Below, in pieces: positions 35,816 to 44,797 of a DNA stretch of 64,000 bases. The position numbers and the translations under genes are program-made. The notes under the pieces were generated by a model. That model had not been told where the DNA came from. It was given only the letters and a program-made list of their open reading frames with translations, and did not search any database. Source of the DNA: Pollutiaquabacter aromativorans (lineage in GTDB: Bacteria; Bacteroidota; Bacteroidia; AKYH767-A; 2013-40CM-41-45); the NCBI GenBank assembly GCA_049177215.1, contig CP185379.1, positions 3,286,001-3,350,000 of the forward strand. The letters are read 5' to 3'. The stretch's first letter is position 1, and each line of letters begins with the position of its first letter.

Positions 35816-36739
35816 TCAGTATTGTTCGTACCAGGTGAACTTCTCCTGTACGATTTCCTTCAGTTTCAACCTGAGAAATTTCAGATAAGCCTGCGCGACG
35901 GGCGTGTGCTTTTTCCCTTTCAGCCAGACCAGTCGCCAGTTCGTCTGGATCGGCAATCCCTTGACCGGAATGATCCGCAGCTCGTTGTTGTGCAGTTCGT
36001 TCCGTATCCCGATCAACGGCATGATGGAATAGCCGAGTCCCGCCAGCACCGCCTGCTTCACCGCTTCGTTGGAGGAGAGTTCCATCTTTCGGGGAACCGT
36101 TAAGCGGCGTTTTTCGATGAATCCTTCCATCGTTTGCCGCGTGCCGGATCCTTTTTCCCGGAAGATCAGCGGAAGCTGTTCGAAGAGTTCGTTCGCTTTG
36201 ATCCCTTCTTTCAGTTTAGAAGCCGCATTACCGACCAGGAAGAGCTTGTTCTTCAACAGGTCGACGTATTCCAAATTGAGGGTAGTGGGTAAGATGGACA
36301 CGAGCGCGAAATCGACCGCGTTCTTTTCCAGGCTTTCGAGTACAGAGGTCTTGTTGGTCACATCCATGACAAGGTCCACACCGCTATGCTCTTTCATGAA
36401 ATCGGTCAGGAAGTAGGGCATCACATACTTCCCGGTCGAAACCACGGACAGCTTGAGTCTGCCGGTCAACTGGCCTTTGTAGGCCATCGTTTTGTAGTTG
36501 ATATCGTTGACCTGGTTGATGATGTTCTCCGCGGACACCGCGATCTCCTGTCCGAATTCGGTGATGAACAACTTGCGACCGACCACTTCCGTCAGTGGAA
36601 TCTCAAACTGGTCCTGGAAATTTTTCAGTTGAATGGACACCGCCGGCTGCGTCAGGTGCAACTCTTCCGCGGCCTTGGTAATGCTTTGGGTCTGAACAAT
36701 TTTCAGGTAGATGCGCAGTTGGTGGAGCGTGTAATTCAT
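35816..36739 (-). CDS. LysR-family transcriptional regulator
   Basis: A 307-aa LysR protein. The N-terminal HTH reads LHQLRIYLKIVQTQSITKAA and EELHLTQPAVSIQLKNFQ. The effector-binding domain follows (residues ~90-300) with GRLKLSVVSTGKYVMPYF and KGSGTRQTMEGFI, typical of the CbbR/CysB-like branch. It is divergent from icd with a 92-nt AT-rich gap, the classic arrangement for a LysR protein regulating its neighbour. A minus-strand -7-like TATATTTG sits at 36771-36764, 24 nt before the ATG. Its inducer is unknown, and control of icd is inferred from position. Confidence 0.9.
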   Translation of the reverse strand: MNYTLHQLRIYLKIVQTQSITKAAEELHLTQPAVSIQLKNFQDQFEIPLTEVVGRKLFITEFGQEIAVSAENIINQVNDINYKTMAYKGQLTGRLKLSVVSTGKYVMPYFLTDFMKEHSGVDLVMDVTNKTSVLESLEKNAVDFALVSILPTTLNLEYVDLLKNKLFLVGNAASKLKEGIKANELFEQLPLIFREKGSGTRQTMEGFIEKRRLTVPRKMELSSNEAVKQAVLAGLGYSIMPLIGIRNELHNNELRIIPVKGLPIQTNWRLVWLKGKKHTPVAQAYLKFLRLKLKEIVQEKFTWYEQY

Positions 36740-36831
36740 AAATAAACATTATATATAAGATAACAAATATAAATAAAAATATATGTATAACCGGATGCAA
36801 TTTTGCAGCTGTAAACGACACTTCAACCGCC

Positions 36832-38268
36832 ATGGTAAAAATCACAATAGCAAAAGGCGACGGCATCGGCCCCGAGATCATGGATGCCACCCTGGACATC
36901 ATCCTGGCCGCCGGCGCGCAAATCGAAACGGAAGAGATCGAAGTAGGCGAGAAGGTCTACCTCGCCGGCAACACCTCCGGTATCGCTCCGGAAGCCTGGG
37001 ACGTCATCCGGCGTAACAAGATCTTCCTGAAGGCCCCGATCACCACTCCGCAGGGCGGAGGTTACAAGAGCCTCAACGTGACCACGCGGAAATTCCTCGG
37101 GCTGTATGCCAACGTACGTCCGTGCGTGAGTCTCCATCCGTTTGTGAAGACCAAGCATCCCGTCATGGACATCGTCATCGTACGGGAGAACGAAGAGGAT
37201 CTCTATGCCGGCATCGAGCACCAGCAGACCGACGAAGTGGTGCAGTGCCTGAAGCTGATCAGCCGACCGGGTTGCGAAAAGATCGTGCGTTATGCTTTCG
37301 AATACGCGCGGCAGCACAACCGGAAGAAGGTGACCTGTTTCACCAAAGACAACATCATGAAGCAGACGGACGGGCTGTTCCACCAGGTCTTCGACGAGAT
37401 CGCGAAGGAGTACCCCGATCTGGAGAACGAGCACTGGATCATCGACATCGGCGCCGCGAAGATGGCCGACACGCCGGAAGCGTTCGACGTGATCGTCATG
37501 CCCAACCTGTACGGCGATGTACTGTCGGACGTAGCCGCGCAGATCACCGGTTCCGTGGGGCTTGCCGGCTCCGCCAACATCGGCGAGGAATGCGCGATGT
37601 TCGAAGCGATCCACGGTTCCGCGCCGCGCCGGGCAGGACAGAATGTCGCCAATCCGTCGGGTCTGCTACAAGGCGCTATCATGATGTTGAATTACATCGG
37701 TCAGACCAAAGTCGCGGAGAAGGTCCAGAACGCATGGCTCAAGACCATCGAGGACGGAACGCATACCTACGACATCTATAAGGAAGGCGTCAGCAAGCGG
37801 CAGGTGGGGACGAAAGAGTTCGCCCAGGCCGTGATCGCCAATCTCGGCAGCAAGCCGTCGATCCTGAAGCCGGTGGAATACGCGAACAACACCACCCTCA
37901 GCCTTCCGAAGTACCAGCGCAAGCCGGCTGCGAAAAAGGAACTCGTCGGCGCGGATGTCTTCGTACACTGGCCGGGTTACGATCCCAACGAATTGGCGAA
38001 ACTCGTCAAGTCGATCGAGACCCAGGGGATCAAGCTCTCGATGATCACCAACCGCGGCATCAAGGTGTGGCCCGACGGATTCAAGGAAACCTTCTGCACG
38101 GACCACTGGCGCTGCCGCTTCAAGTCGGAAGAAGGCGGACAATTCGACAAGAAGGTGATCCTCGAACTGCTCAACAACGCCCTGCATCAGAACATCGATG
38201 TGATCAAGACCGAGAACCTCTACGCGTTCGATGGCCGCGCCGCATACTCGCTCGGCCAAGGTCAATGA
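36832..38268 (+). CDS. icd: Isocitrate dehydrogenase (NADP-dependent, Thermus-like long form)
   Basis: This 478-aa beta-decarboxylating dehydrogenase oxidises isocitrate to 2-oxoglutarate in the TCA cycle. The substrate loop is YKSLNVTTRKFLGLYANVRP (Ser80, Asn82, Arg86, Arg96). The metal aspartates lie in the segment MPNLYGDVLSDVAAQ, and coenzyme binding is at HGSAPRRAGQNVANPSGL. After residue ~340 there is a ~140-residue C-terminal domain (VFVHWPGYDPNELAKLVKSI and onward) absent from E. coli Icd but present in Thermus-type enzymes. The start is the ATG at 36832 next to MVKITIAKGDGIGPE. A 10-bp hairpin follows the stop. It is divergent from a LysR gene. Confidence 0.93.
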   Translation: MVKITIAKGDGIGPEIMDATLDIILAAGAQIETEEIEVGEKVYLAGNTSGIAPEAWDVIRRNKIFLKAPITTPQGGGYKSLNVTTRKFLGLYANVRPCVSLHPFVKTKHPVMDIVIVRENEEDLYAGIEHQQTDEVVQCLKLISRPGCEKIVRYAFEYARQHNRKKVTCFTKDNIMKQTDGLFHQVFDEIAKEYPDLENEHWIIDIGAAKMADTPEAFDVIVMPNLYGDVLSDVAAQITGSVGLAGSANIGEECAMFEAIHGSAPRRAGQNVANPSGLLQGAIMMLNYIGQTKVAEKVQNAWLKTIEDGTHTYDIYKEGVSKRQVGTKEFAQAVIANLGSKPSILKPVEYANNTTLSLPKYQRKPAAKKELVGADVFVHWPGYDPNELAKLVKSIETQGIKLSMITNRGIKVWPDGFKETFCTDHWRCRFKSEEGGQFDKKVILELLNNALHQNIDVIKTENLYAFDGRAAYSLGQGQ

Positions 38269-38290
38269 TAGAAGGCGTGAAATAGAAGTC

Positions 38291-38318
38291 GGATGTTGAA
38301 AGCAAAAATTCAACATCC
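38291..38318 (+). terminator. Perfect 10-bp hairpin after icd
   Basis: GGATGTTGAA and TTCAACATCC flank an 8-nt loop (AGCAAAAA), 22 nt after the icd stop. It is not followed by a T run on the plus strand, so it may be a weak terminator or an mRNA 3'-end stabiliser. Confidence 0.5.
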
Positions 38319-38357
38319 ATCATTTTCACAAAAACACCAAAAATATTCCTGAACGAA

Positions 38358-38525
38358 ATGGAAAAGTCAAAACTCTTGTCGGTCGCAGCCCTGGTGACGA
38401 CGATCGGCTTTATCACGCTATCCCTTCTGACGGAAGACGTCATGCTCCGCAAATTGATGGCCTCGCTGGGCATCATCTGCCAGGTGTTCACGGCTTACCA
38501 ATTTTCCAAAACGGGTCATTCATGA
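38358..38525 (+). CDS. Small membrane protein, 55 aa
   Basis: An ATG at 38358 opens a 55-codon frame with two hydrophobic segments (LLSVAALVTTIGFITLSLL and LMASLGIICQVFTAYQF) joined by a charged turn (TEDVMLRK), so a small hairpin membrane protein. Its TGA overlaps the ATG of the next gene (ATGA at 38522-38525), which signals a translationally coupled operon with the two genes that follow. No family recognised. Confidence 0.65.
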   Translation: MEKSKLLSVAALVTTIGFITLSLLTEDVMLRKLMASLGIICQVFTAYQFSKTGHS

Positions 38526-38809
38526 AGAAGGAAAATGCCTACAGCCTGATCGAAGGAACGTTCACGGCGAGTGAGGGGAAAGATATCCTGCGCAACGTGT
38601 TCACCAGCAAGATCCAGTTTCACCGGATGAAGAACTTCAGCTCGCAGGAACGATTCGGGACCGATGATGCAGTCGCCGCGCGACGCATTCCCCAACTTTC
38701 GGAAAGCCTGAACGAAATACTCCGGCTAATCAGCGAAGCGGAGGCCAACGGAGAGCAACTGGAAATCCGGTCGCAGGTCGTCATCCGGAAAGTTGACAAG
38801 CATGTTTAG
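38522..38809 (+). CDS. Hypothetical protein, 95 aa, middle gene of the overlapping set
   Basis: A 95-aa cytosolic protein (ENAYSLIEGTFTASEGKDIL, then ESLNEILRLISEAEANGEQL). It overlaps the small membrane protein before it by 4 nt and the DUF6671 gene after it by 8 nt. A mixed alpha/beta composition with a closing basic strand (IRSQVVIRKVDKHV) is all that can be said. Its function is unknown, and the tight packing implies joint expression. Confidence 0.7.
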   Translation: MKKENAYSLIEGTFTASEGKDILRNVFTSKIQFHRMKNFSSQERFGTDDAVAARRIPQLSESLNEILRLISEAEANGEQLEIRSQVVIRKVDKHV

Positions 38810-39638
38810 CGGCAGGAAGTTGCTGATCGCGACCCGGCACGACAAGCAAAGCGTCATTGCGCCTTTAGTCGAACGCGAACTCGGTTTCGAGTGCCTGGTG
38901 CTTCCCGACCTGAATACGGATTCCCTCGGGACCTTCAGCGGCGAAGTCGAGCGAATCGACGATCCGGTGACGACTGCCCGGAATAAGTGTCGCCTGGGCA
39001 TGCTCCTGGCAGAATGCGATGCCGCGATCGCAAGCGAAGGCTCTTTCGGACCGCATCCTTCCATTCCGTTCGTGCCGGTGGACGAAGAACTCCTCTTGTT
39101 CGTGGACAGGAGGTTCGGACTCGAGATCCATGTCTCGGAGATGAGTCCGGAAACGAATTTCAATGGTTCCGACATCTATGTGAAAGACGAGCTCGTGAAG
39201 TTTGCCAAACGCGCCCTCTTTCCGTCGCACGGTCTGATCATTCGCGGAGGCCAGCATGATTTTCGCGATATGAAGAAAGGAATCACCGATTGGGACACCT
39301 TGCTCGGTGAGTTTGAACGTATGCGTGAACAGTATGGAAAGGCATATGTGGAAACCGACATGCGGGCCATTTACAACCCGACACGCATGGCCGTCATCGA
39401 ACGAACGGCGGAAAAGCTGGTAAAGAAGATCAAGACCCGTTGTCCCTCCTGCGAGACCCCGGGATTCGGAATCCAGGATCGCCGGGCTGGTCTGGTATGC
39501 GAGCTTTGTCGCAGACCAACCCGTGGCACCTTGAGTTATACGTATGCATGTCAGCGCTGCGGGTATGAGAAAGAAGAACTGTATCCGGACGGCAAGCAGG
39601 CGGAGGATCCGATGTACTGTGATTTTTGCAACCCGTGA
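38802..39638 (+). CDS. DUF6671 family protein with zinc ribbons
   Basis: From ATG 38802 the protein has 278 residues. The N-terminal ~200 are the DUF6671 domain (KLLIATRHDKQSVIAPLVER, ASEGSFGPHPSIPFVPVDEE, KGITDWDTLLGEFERM). The C-terminal ~70 hold four Cys pairs: CPSC, CELC, CQRC and CDFC, making two zinc ribbons. It has no known activity. The 'ASEGSFG' and conserved acidic residues suggest an enzyme. The start is preferred over a TTG three codons earlier, and it overlaps the previous gene by 8 nt. Confidence 0.8.
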   Translation: MFSGRKLLIATRHDKQSVIAPLVERELGFECLVLPDLNTDSLGTFSGEVERIDDPVTTARNKCRLGMLLAECDAAIASEGSFGPHPSIPFVPVDEELLLFVDRRFGLEIHVSEMSPETNFNGSDIYVKDELVKFAKRALFPSHGLIIRGGQHDFRDMKKGITDWDTLLGEFERMREQYGKAYVETDMRAIYNPTRMAVIERTAEKLVKKIKTRCPSCETPGFGIQDRRAGLVCELCRRPTRGTLSYTYACQRCGYEKEELYPDGKQAEDPMYCDFCNP

Positions 39639-39668
39639 TCCGATATCGATTCAATCCAGGATTAACCC

Positions 39669-40631
39669 GTGGACTTCAACCTGCTCCTTGAGAATCTGAC
39701 CAATCCGGCACTGTTGTTTTTCGTGCTGGGCATCCTGGCCGTGTACCTGAAGAGCGACCTGGAGATACCGCAGAATTCCTCCAAGTTCATTTCGCTTTAT
39801 CTGCTTTTTGCCATCGGCTTCAAAGGCGGACAGGAACTTTCGCACGAGTCGTACACGGCTGAGATCGGCTGGTCCATGGTGTTGGGATTGTTGATCTCGG
39901 TGAGTATCCCGCTCTATGCTTTTTTCATACTGAAGCGAAAGTTCAGCGTGTTCGACGCCGGCGCGATCGCGGCCGCCTACGGGTCGGTCAGTGCTGTCAC
40001 GTTCATCACCGCGGTCACCTTCCTCGAATCACAGGAGATGAAACTGCACGGCCACATGGTGGCCATCATGGCCTTGATGGAAGCGCCGGCGATCATCGTG
40101 GGCTTGCTCTTGATCTCGCTCTTCAACAAAGACGAGCACGATCGCATTCAGAAGCGCAGCGCGCTGCGACATTCCTTTACGAACGGAAGCGTCCTGTTGA
40201 TCGTCGGCAGCCTGTTGATCGGCTATTTTGCGAACGCGAAACAGGCGGAAGGGATCAAGCCCTTTACCAACGACCTGTTCAAAGGGTTCCTGGCCATCTT
40301 CCTGCTCGATATGGGCGTCACCAGCGGGAGGAAACTAAAAGCATTCTTTTCGTTCGGCTGGTTCCCGGTCTTGTTCGGTTTGATCATTCCGCTGGTGAAC
40401 GGCTGCGTGGTTGCCATACTCAGCTCGCTGGTGACGGAGGACGTGGCGAACCGGTTCATCTTCGCCATTTTGGCGGCCAGCGCTTCCTACATCGCGGTAC
40501 CCGCGGCGATGAAGATCTCCGTGCCCAAGGCGAATCCAGGGTTGCTCTTGCCTATGGCCTTAGCGGTAACCTTTCCGCTGAACATTACGATTGGAATGCC
40601 GATCTATTTTATGATGGCGCAGTATACGTGA
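39669..40631 (+). CDS. Sodium-dependent bicarbonate transport family permease (SbtA-like)
   Basis: A 320-aa membrane protein with about ten hydrophobic helices starting from a GTG at 39669 (DFNLLLENLTNPALLFFVLG). SbtA-family signatures include LLFAIGFKGGQEL, AAYGSVSAVTFITAVTFLE, MALMEAPAIIVGLLL and ASASYIAVPAAMKISVPKAN. Cyanobacterial SbtA imports bicarbonate with Na+. In heterotrophic Bacteroidota the homologue probably supplies bicarbonate for carboxylases. No P-II-like SbtB partner is adjacent. It lies 30 nt after the DUF6671 gene, and a shared transcript is possible. Confidence 0.87.
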   Translation: MDFNLLLENLTNPALLFFVLGILAVYLKSDLEIPQNSSKFISLYLLFAIGFKGGQELSHESYTAEIGWSMVLGLLISVSIPLYAFFILKRKFSVFDAGAIAAAYGSVSAVTFITAVTFLESQEMKLHGHMVAIMALMEAPAIIVGLLLISLFNKDEHDRIQKRSALRHSFTNGSVLLIVGSLLIGYFANAKQAEGIKPFTNDLFKGFLAIFLLDMGVTSGRKLKAFFSFGWFPVLFGLIIPLVNGCVVAILSSLVTEDVANRFIFAILAASASYIAVPAAMKISVPKANPGLLLPMALAVTFPLNITIGMPIYFMMAQYT

Positions 40632-40722
40632 AGTCCGTAGCATGCTCAAACGGACCGATACTCCAAGACGAAAGTTTCTCCAGTGTATTTCTTGATAAAG
40701 AACAGGGCAGCCGACAGTTGGC

Positions 40723-41580
40723 TCACAACGCCACATACTTCACCGGATCCAGCGCGGTGCCGTTGAACCAGAGCTCGAAGTGGAGGTGCGGACCGGAGCT
40801 GAGTTCGCCGGAGTTGCCGATGATGGCGATGGCGTCGCCGGCTTTGACGTAGTCGCCGACTTTTTTCAACAAGGCGCTGTTGTGCTTGTAAAAACTGAAA
40901 AGGTTGTTGCTGTGCTGGATGCCGATCACCCAACCGGTCTCGGAGGTGAAGTTCGCGATCACGACCGTACCGTCGAGTGTCGCTTTGATGGGTTCGTTCT
41001 GGTTGGAGACAATGTCGATGCCGTAGTGCCGGCGCACCGCGTCGAAACGATTGGTGAGGGTTCCTTTCAGCGGAGGGAAAAACAGGAAGCCTCGGATGCT
41101 GTTGGACATCGAACCGGCGTCATCGATGGCAAGCGAGAAAAGATCCTGGGCTTCGAACTCCTTGCGCAAGACCGAGTCCTCCGGCGATTTTCGTAACTGC
41201 CGGATCGTGTCGTAGCGCTGCAATTGCTCCGGCTTCAGGATCACCGAGTCGGCAGGAATTTCCCCGTTGATGATCCGGCGGAGGTTCTCCAGATAAATGT
41301 CGCGGGCGGTCAGCGCCAGTTGCATGGAATCGGCTTTCTGCAAGAGGCTAATGACCCGTCGTTGCGTCTTCACGTCGGCGTAGCCGGGGATGTATTCGCG
41401 TAATCCGGTGAACGCGATGATGAAGGTGGTGATCGTGATGAGCAAGATGATGCTCAGCCCCGTCGTTACGAATACATTCAACGGCCGGAGCCGGAACGAG
41501 GCCTTCTCCTCCAGCGTATCCTCGTTCATGATGACCAGCCGGAAGCGGGACTTGAGGCGGGTGAGGAGTTTGCGGGCCAT
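40723..41580 (-). CDS. M23-family metallopeptidase (membrane-anchored LytM-type)
   Basis: A 285-aa protein with a basic cytoplasmic start, one membrane helix (residues ~35-58) and a coiled-coil periplasmic segment (70-145). A LytM/M23 domain follows, with zinc ligands H185 and D189 (RHYGIDI) and H265-x-H267 (HLHFEL). All catalytic ligands are present, so it should cut peptidoglycan cross-bridges, or activate another hydrolase. It is divergent from porW, a pairing I know from other Bacteroidota. The open frame continues upstream through a hexanucleotide repeat giving Leu-Gly dipeptides, so the ATG at 41580, after the repeat, is the real start. Confidence 0.9.
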   Translation of the reverse strand: MARKLLTRLKSRFRLVIMNEDTLEEKASFRLRPLNVFVTTGLSIILLITITTFIIAFTGLREYIPGYADVKTQRRVISLLQKADSMQLALTARDIYLENLRRIINGEIPADSVILKPEQLQRYDTIRQLRKSPEDSVLRKEFEAQDLFSLAIDDAGSMSNSIRGFLFFPPLKGTLTNRFDAVRRHYGIDIVSNQNEPIKATLDGTVVIANFTSETGWVIGIQHSNNLFSFYKHNSALLKKVGDYVKAGDAIAIIGNSGELSSGPHLHFELWFNGTALDPVKYVAL

Positions 41581-41613
41581 GAAGGCGAGGGACGAGGGAC
41601 GAGGGGCGAGTAG

Positions 41614-41660
<47 letters not shown>

Positions 41661-41769
41661 AAAATGGGTTGCAAGTTAGTTAATGCATAATTTTCTATAG
41701 CCTTCTCCAAAACCCACTTTCGACCTGGTCATACTTTCGAAAGATCCACGCACCACACACCTCGCACCT

Positions 41770-41846
41770 CGTCCCTCGTCCCCCGTCCCTCGTCCCCCGT
41801 CCCCCGTCCCCCGTCCCCCGTCCCTCGTCCCCCGTCCCTCGTCCCC
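41770..41846. repeat. Heptanucleotide tandem repeat (CGTCCCY)11
   Basis: Eleven 7-bp units, CGTCCCC or CGTCCCT, lie upstream of porW. The complementary heptamer GACGAGG occurs three times at 41586-41606 on the other side of the gap, so the two blocks can pair as an inverted repeat. The 317-nt gap between the two genes is mostly made of these repeats. Confidence 0.9.
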
Positions 41847-41897
41847 CGTTCCGTCCCTTCAAAATATTTTCGCAAATTTGCAGTTATCACCTCTTCC

Positions 41898-44552
41898 ATG
41901 TCCCGCGTTTTTCGTGCGTTTTCCGGCCAATGGGCCTTTTTAGGCCTTTTCGGGGTCTTTATGATGGCGTCCTGCTCCCAGACCAAGGACACGTTCATCA
42001 ACCGCACCTTTCATAATCTGTCGGGTCACTACAACGGCTACTATAATGCCGGGGTGAAGCTGCTGGAGGGAACCGACCGATTGGCGGAGCAGCACGAAGA
42101 TCATTACGATCGTACCCTGCGGGTTTATCGCTATGCCAATGCGGAAAAGGCGAAGTCGGTCTATCCGCAGATGGACGATGTGATCAAGCGTACCGGCACG
42201 GTCATTTCGCGTCACACCATCTACGACAAGAACGGCAACGAGAAACCGAACTCCGAACACTGGATCGACGACAACTGGCTGCTTTACGGCAAGGCGCTGT
42301 TCTTCAAGCACGAGTACTTCGCCGCGATGGAGGCGTTCAACTACGTCGAGGTTACTTACAAAAAGGAAACGACCCGTCACCTGGCTTCGCTGTGGATCGC
42401 CAAGACGTACCTGGAACTTACGCAGCTCAACGAAGCGGAAAACAAACTCGACTACGTCCGCAACCAAAGTGATTTTCCGAAAAAGAATCGTTGGGAATTG
42501 GAAGCCACCTTCGCCGACTACTACGTGCAGGTGCGCAACAATTCCAAAGCCATCGAACACCTGACCCGTGCGGCCGAATTGGCTCCCCGCCGCGACGACC
42601 GCATCCGCTTCCTGTTCATCCTTGGACAATTGCAACAGGCCGAGGAGAAATTCTCCCTGGCGTTCGACACGTATTCGCGCGTTATCAAGATGAACCCGCC
42701 GTACGAAATGGGCTTCAACGCCCGTATCAACCGTGCCCGTTGTTACGAGGCCGGCGGCAAAGGCAGCGACGAAGTGCGCAACGAACTCGCGAAGTTGCAG
42801 AAGGATCCTAAGAACAAGGACTTCCTCGACCAGATCTATTACGCGCTGGCCGGCCTGGAGAAGAAGTCGGGCAACGAGCCGGGAGAGATCGAATACCTGA
42901 ACAAATCGGTTCAGGCCAGCACGACCAACAAGAATCAAAAAGCGCTTTCCTACCTCGAGCTCGCGAAGATCGCGTTCGTCAAGCCCGACTATCGACTGGC
43001 CAAAGGATATTACGACAGTACCATCGCCAACCTGTCCAACGACCATCCAGACTATACGGAAGTCCTGCAGCGCCGGAACAGTCTTACCCGTTTGGTGCGT
43101 TACCTGAACATCATCCAGAACGAAGACAGTTTGCAGTCGCTCGCCCAGATGACACCGGAACAGCGCGCCAAGATGGTGGAAGACCAGATCCGGAAAGAAG
43201 AGGAAGAGAAGGCACGGCAGAAGGAAGAAGAGCAGTCCAACCAGATCTTCCAGCCGGGCAACAACCCGCAACAAGCCAATCAGTTCAACAAGGAAGGCGG
43301 TTCGAACTGGTATTTCTACAATCAGCAGGCGACCGCGTTCGGCTTTAACGAGTTCACCCGCCGCTGGGGAAACCGTAAACTCGAAGACAACTGGAGGCGC
43401 AGTTCCCGCGAGCAGGTGTTCCAGGCTACGGAAGAAAAAGAAGACACCCTGGTTACGGAAGCCAAGGAGATCGCGGATCCGAAAGCCGCTGCCGAAGCCA
43501 AGAAGAAGGCGATGCTCGACGCGATCCCCGCCACGCCGGAGGCGATCGAGAAGTCGACCAACAAGATCATCGACGCCTATTACAACGCGGCCATGATCTA
43601 CCGTGAACAACTGAAGGACAATTCGTCTGCGGCGGAGATGTTCGAGGAGTTGTTGCGCCGCTTCCCGGAGAACAAGTTCAAGCTGCAGTCGATGTACCAG
43701 TTGTACCGGCTGTACGCGCAACTGGGCAACCCGACGAAGTCGGAGTATTACAAGAACATCATCCTCAACCAGTATGGAGATACCGAGTACGCGGAGATCA
43801 TCCGGAATCCGAACTACGGACAGGATATGGCCACCCGTAAGAGCCAGTTGGAATTGTTCTACGAGGAGACGTACCGCAAATACCTGAACGGCGAATACAC
43901 GGCCGTGATACAACGTCGTTCACAGGCCGAGACCATGTTTCCGCAAAACGCGTTCATGCCGAAGTTCGACCTGCTCAAGGCGATGAGCATCGGCAAGACG
44001 CAGACGCGCAATAACTTCGAAGCGTCTTTGCAGGATGTTGTGCGTACCTGGGCGGATGATCCGGTGCGGGAAGCGGCGCAGGATATGCTCGACTACCTTC
44101 AACAGCAGGGTGGAGGCGCGGCACCAGCCGCAGATACCGCGCGTTCAACCCCCGTGGAGCAACCGGCTGCCACGGCCCGCAACTACAGTTATTTCCCTGA
44201 TACGACGCACTACGTGATCGTGGTCTTCCAGGCGATCGGCGGAGCACTCGATGCGAACCGGTTCAAGACCAAGCTGTCGAACTTCAACACCGCGAATTTC
44301 GGCTCAAAGGGGTTGCAGACGCAGGACCTCATGCTCGACCATCGCATGAAACTTGTCGTGATCAAGAATTTCGCGAACAAAGCCGAAGCGATGGCCTACT
44401 TCAGCGCACTGTACGACAACGACGAGGTGTACGGTGTAGTCGATGTCAGCGGTTACCAGCAATACGCGGTATCCATCAACAACTTCCCCGAGATCATCCG
44501 GCAGAAAAAGCTGGATGAGTACGAGGACTTCTTCCGGTCGTTTTACCGGTGA
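41898..44552 (+). CDS. porW: Type IX secretion system lipoprotein PorW/SprE
   Basis: An 884-aa lipoprotein. The lipobox FMMASC puts the lipidated Cys at residue 26, followed by the family start QTKDTFINRTFHNLSGHYNG and YYNAG. Around a dozen TPR-like helical hairpins fill residues 80-400. A charged coiled coil (RKEEEEKARQKEEEQSNQ) follows, then the motif GGSNWYFYNQQATAFGFNEF with RRWGNRKLEDNWRRS, diagnostic for PorW/SprE, and a second TPR region. The C-terminal ~100 residues form a small alpha/beta domain (YVIVVFQAIGGALDANRFK). PorW/SprE is needed for T9SS function and, where present, gliding. Its presence agrees with the four T9SS cargos encoded in this window. Confidence 0.93.
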   Translation: MSRVFRAFSGQWAFLGLFGVFMMASCSQTKDTFINRTFHNLSGHYNGYYNAGVKLLEGTDRLAEQHEDHYDRTLRVYRYANAEKAKSVYPQMDDVIKRTGTVISRHTIYDKNGNEKPNSEHWIDDNWLLYGKALFFKHEYFAAMEAFNYVEVTYKKETTRHLASLWIAKTYLELTQLNEAENKLDYVRNQSDFPKKNRWELEATFADYYVQVRNNSKAIEHLTRAAELAPRRDDRIRFLFILGQLQQAEEKFSLAFDTYSRVIKMNPPYEMGFNARINRARCYEAGGKGSDEVRNELAKLQKDPKNKDFLDQIYYALAGLEKKSGNEPGEIEYLNKSVQASTTNKNQKALSYLELAKIAFVKPDYRLAKGYYDSTIANLSNDHPDYTEVLQRRNSLTRLVRYLNIIQNEDSLQSLAQMTPEQRAKMVEDQIRKEEEEKARQKEEEQSNQIFQPGNNPQQANQFNKEGGSNWYFYNQQATAFGFNEFTRRWGNRKLEDNWRRSSREQVFQATEEKEDTLVTEAKEIADPKAAAEAKKKAMLDAIPATPEAIEKSTNKIIDAYYNAAMIYREQLKDNSSAAEMFEELLRRFPENKFKLQSMYQLYRLYAQLGNPTKSEYYKNIILNQYGDTEYAEIIRNPNYGQDMATRKSQLELFYEETYRKYLNGEYTAVIQRRSQAETMFPQNAFMPKFDLLKAMSIGKTQTRNNFEASLQDVVRTWADDPVREAAQDMLDYLQQQGGGAAPAADTARSTPVEQPAATARNYSYFPDTTHYVIVVFQAIGGALDANRFKTKLSNFNTANFGSKGLQTQDLMLDHRMKLVVIKNFANKAEAMAYFSALYDNDEVYGVVDVSGYQQYAVSINNFPEIIRQKKLDEYEDFFRSFYR

Positions 44553-44560
44553 GGAGTAGA

Positions 44561-44695
44561 AAGTTTCGAGTTTCCGGTTTCGGGTTTCCGGTTGGTTTAA
44601 TGGTTGATGATTGAAAGTTGAAAGCTGATAGAATCACGTTTCAGATACCCATTCAACGCGAAACGCGAAACGCGAAACCCGAAATTCGAAACCGC
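44561..44695. repeat. Inverted low-complexity repeat after porW
   Basis: TTTCGAG/TTTCCGG/TTTCGGG-type heptamers at 44564-44594 are answered by CGAAACGCGAAACGCGAAAC and CCGAAATTCGAAA at 44655-44693 in inverse orientation. The transcript could fold on itself and act as porW terminator. Confidence 0.7.
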
Positions 44696-44709
44696 GAACT
44701 TATTCACCC

Positions 44710-44740
44710 TTGCGCCGCATTGCCGGTCGTCCTATATTTG
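44710..44740 (+). promoter_or_regulatory. Bacteroidota promoter of the bactofilin gene
   Basis: TTG at 44710-44712, a 20-nt spacer and TATATTTG at 44733-44740 match the phylum consensus exactly. The bactofilin ATG is 57 nt further on. Confidence 0.75.
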
Positions 44741-44797
44741 CTGCGGTTTTCGTGAAAATCGCGGAAAATGAGCAACTTATAAGAGAAAGGAGTCCCC

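Noticed and set aside
41770..41846. CRISPR or coding repeat
   Set aside because: The period is 7 bp with no spacers and no open frame with protein character; it is a simple minisatellite.
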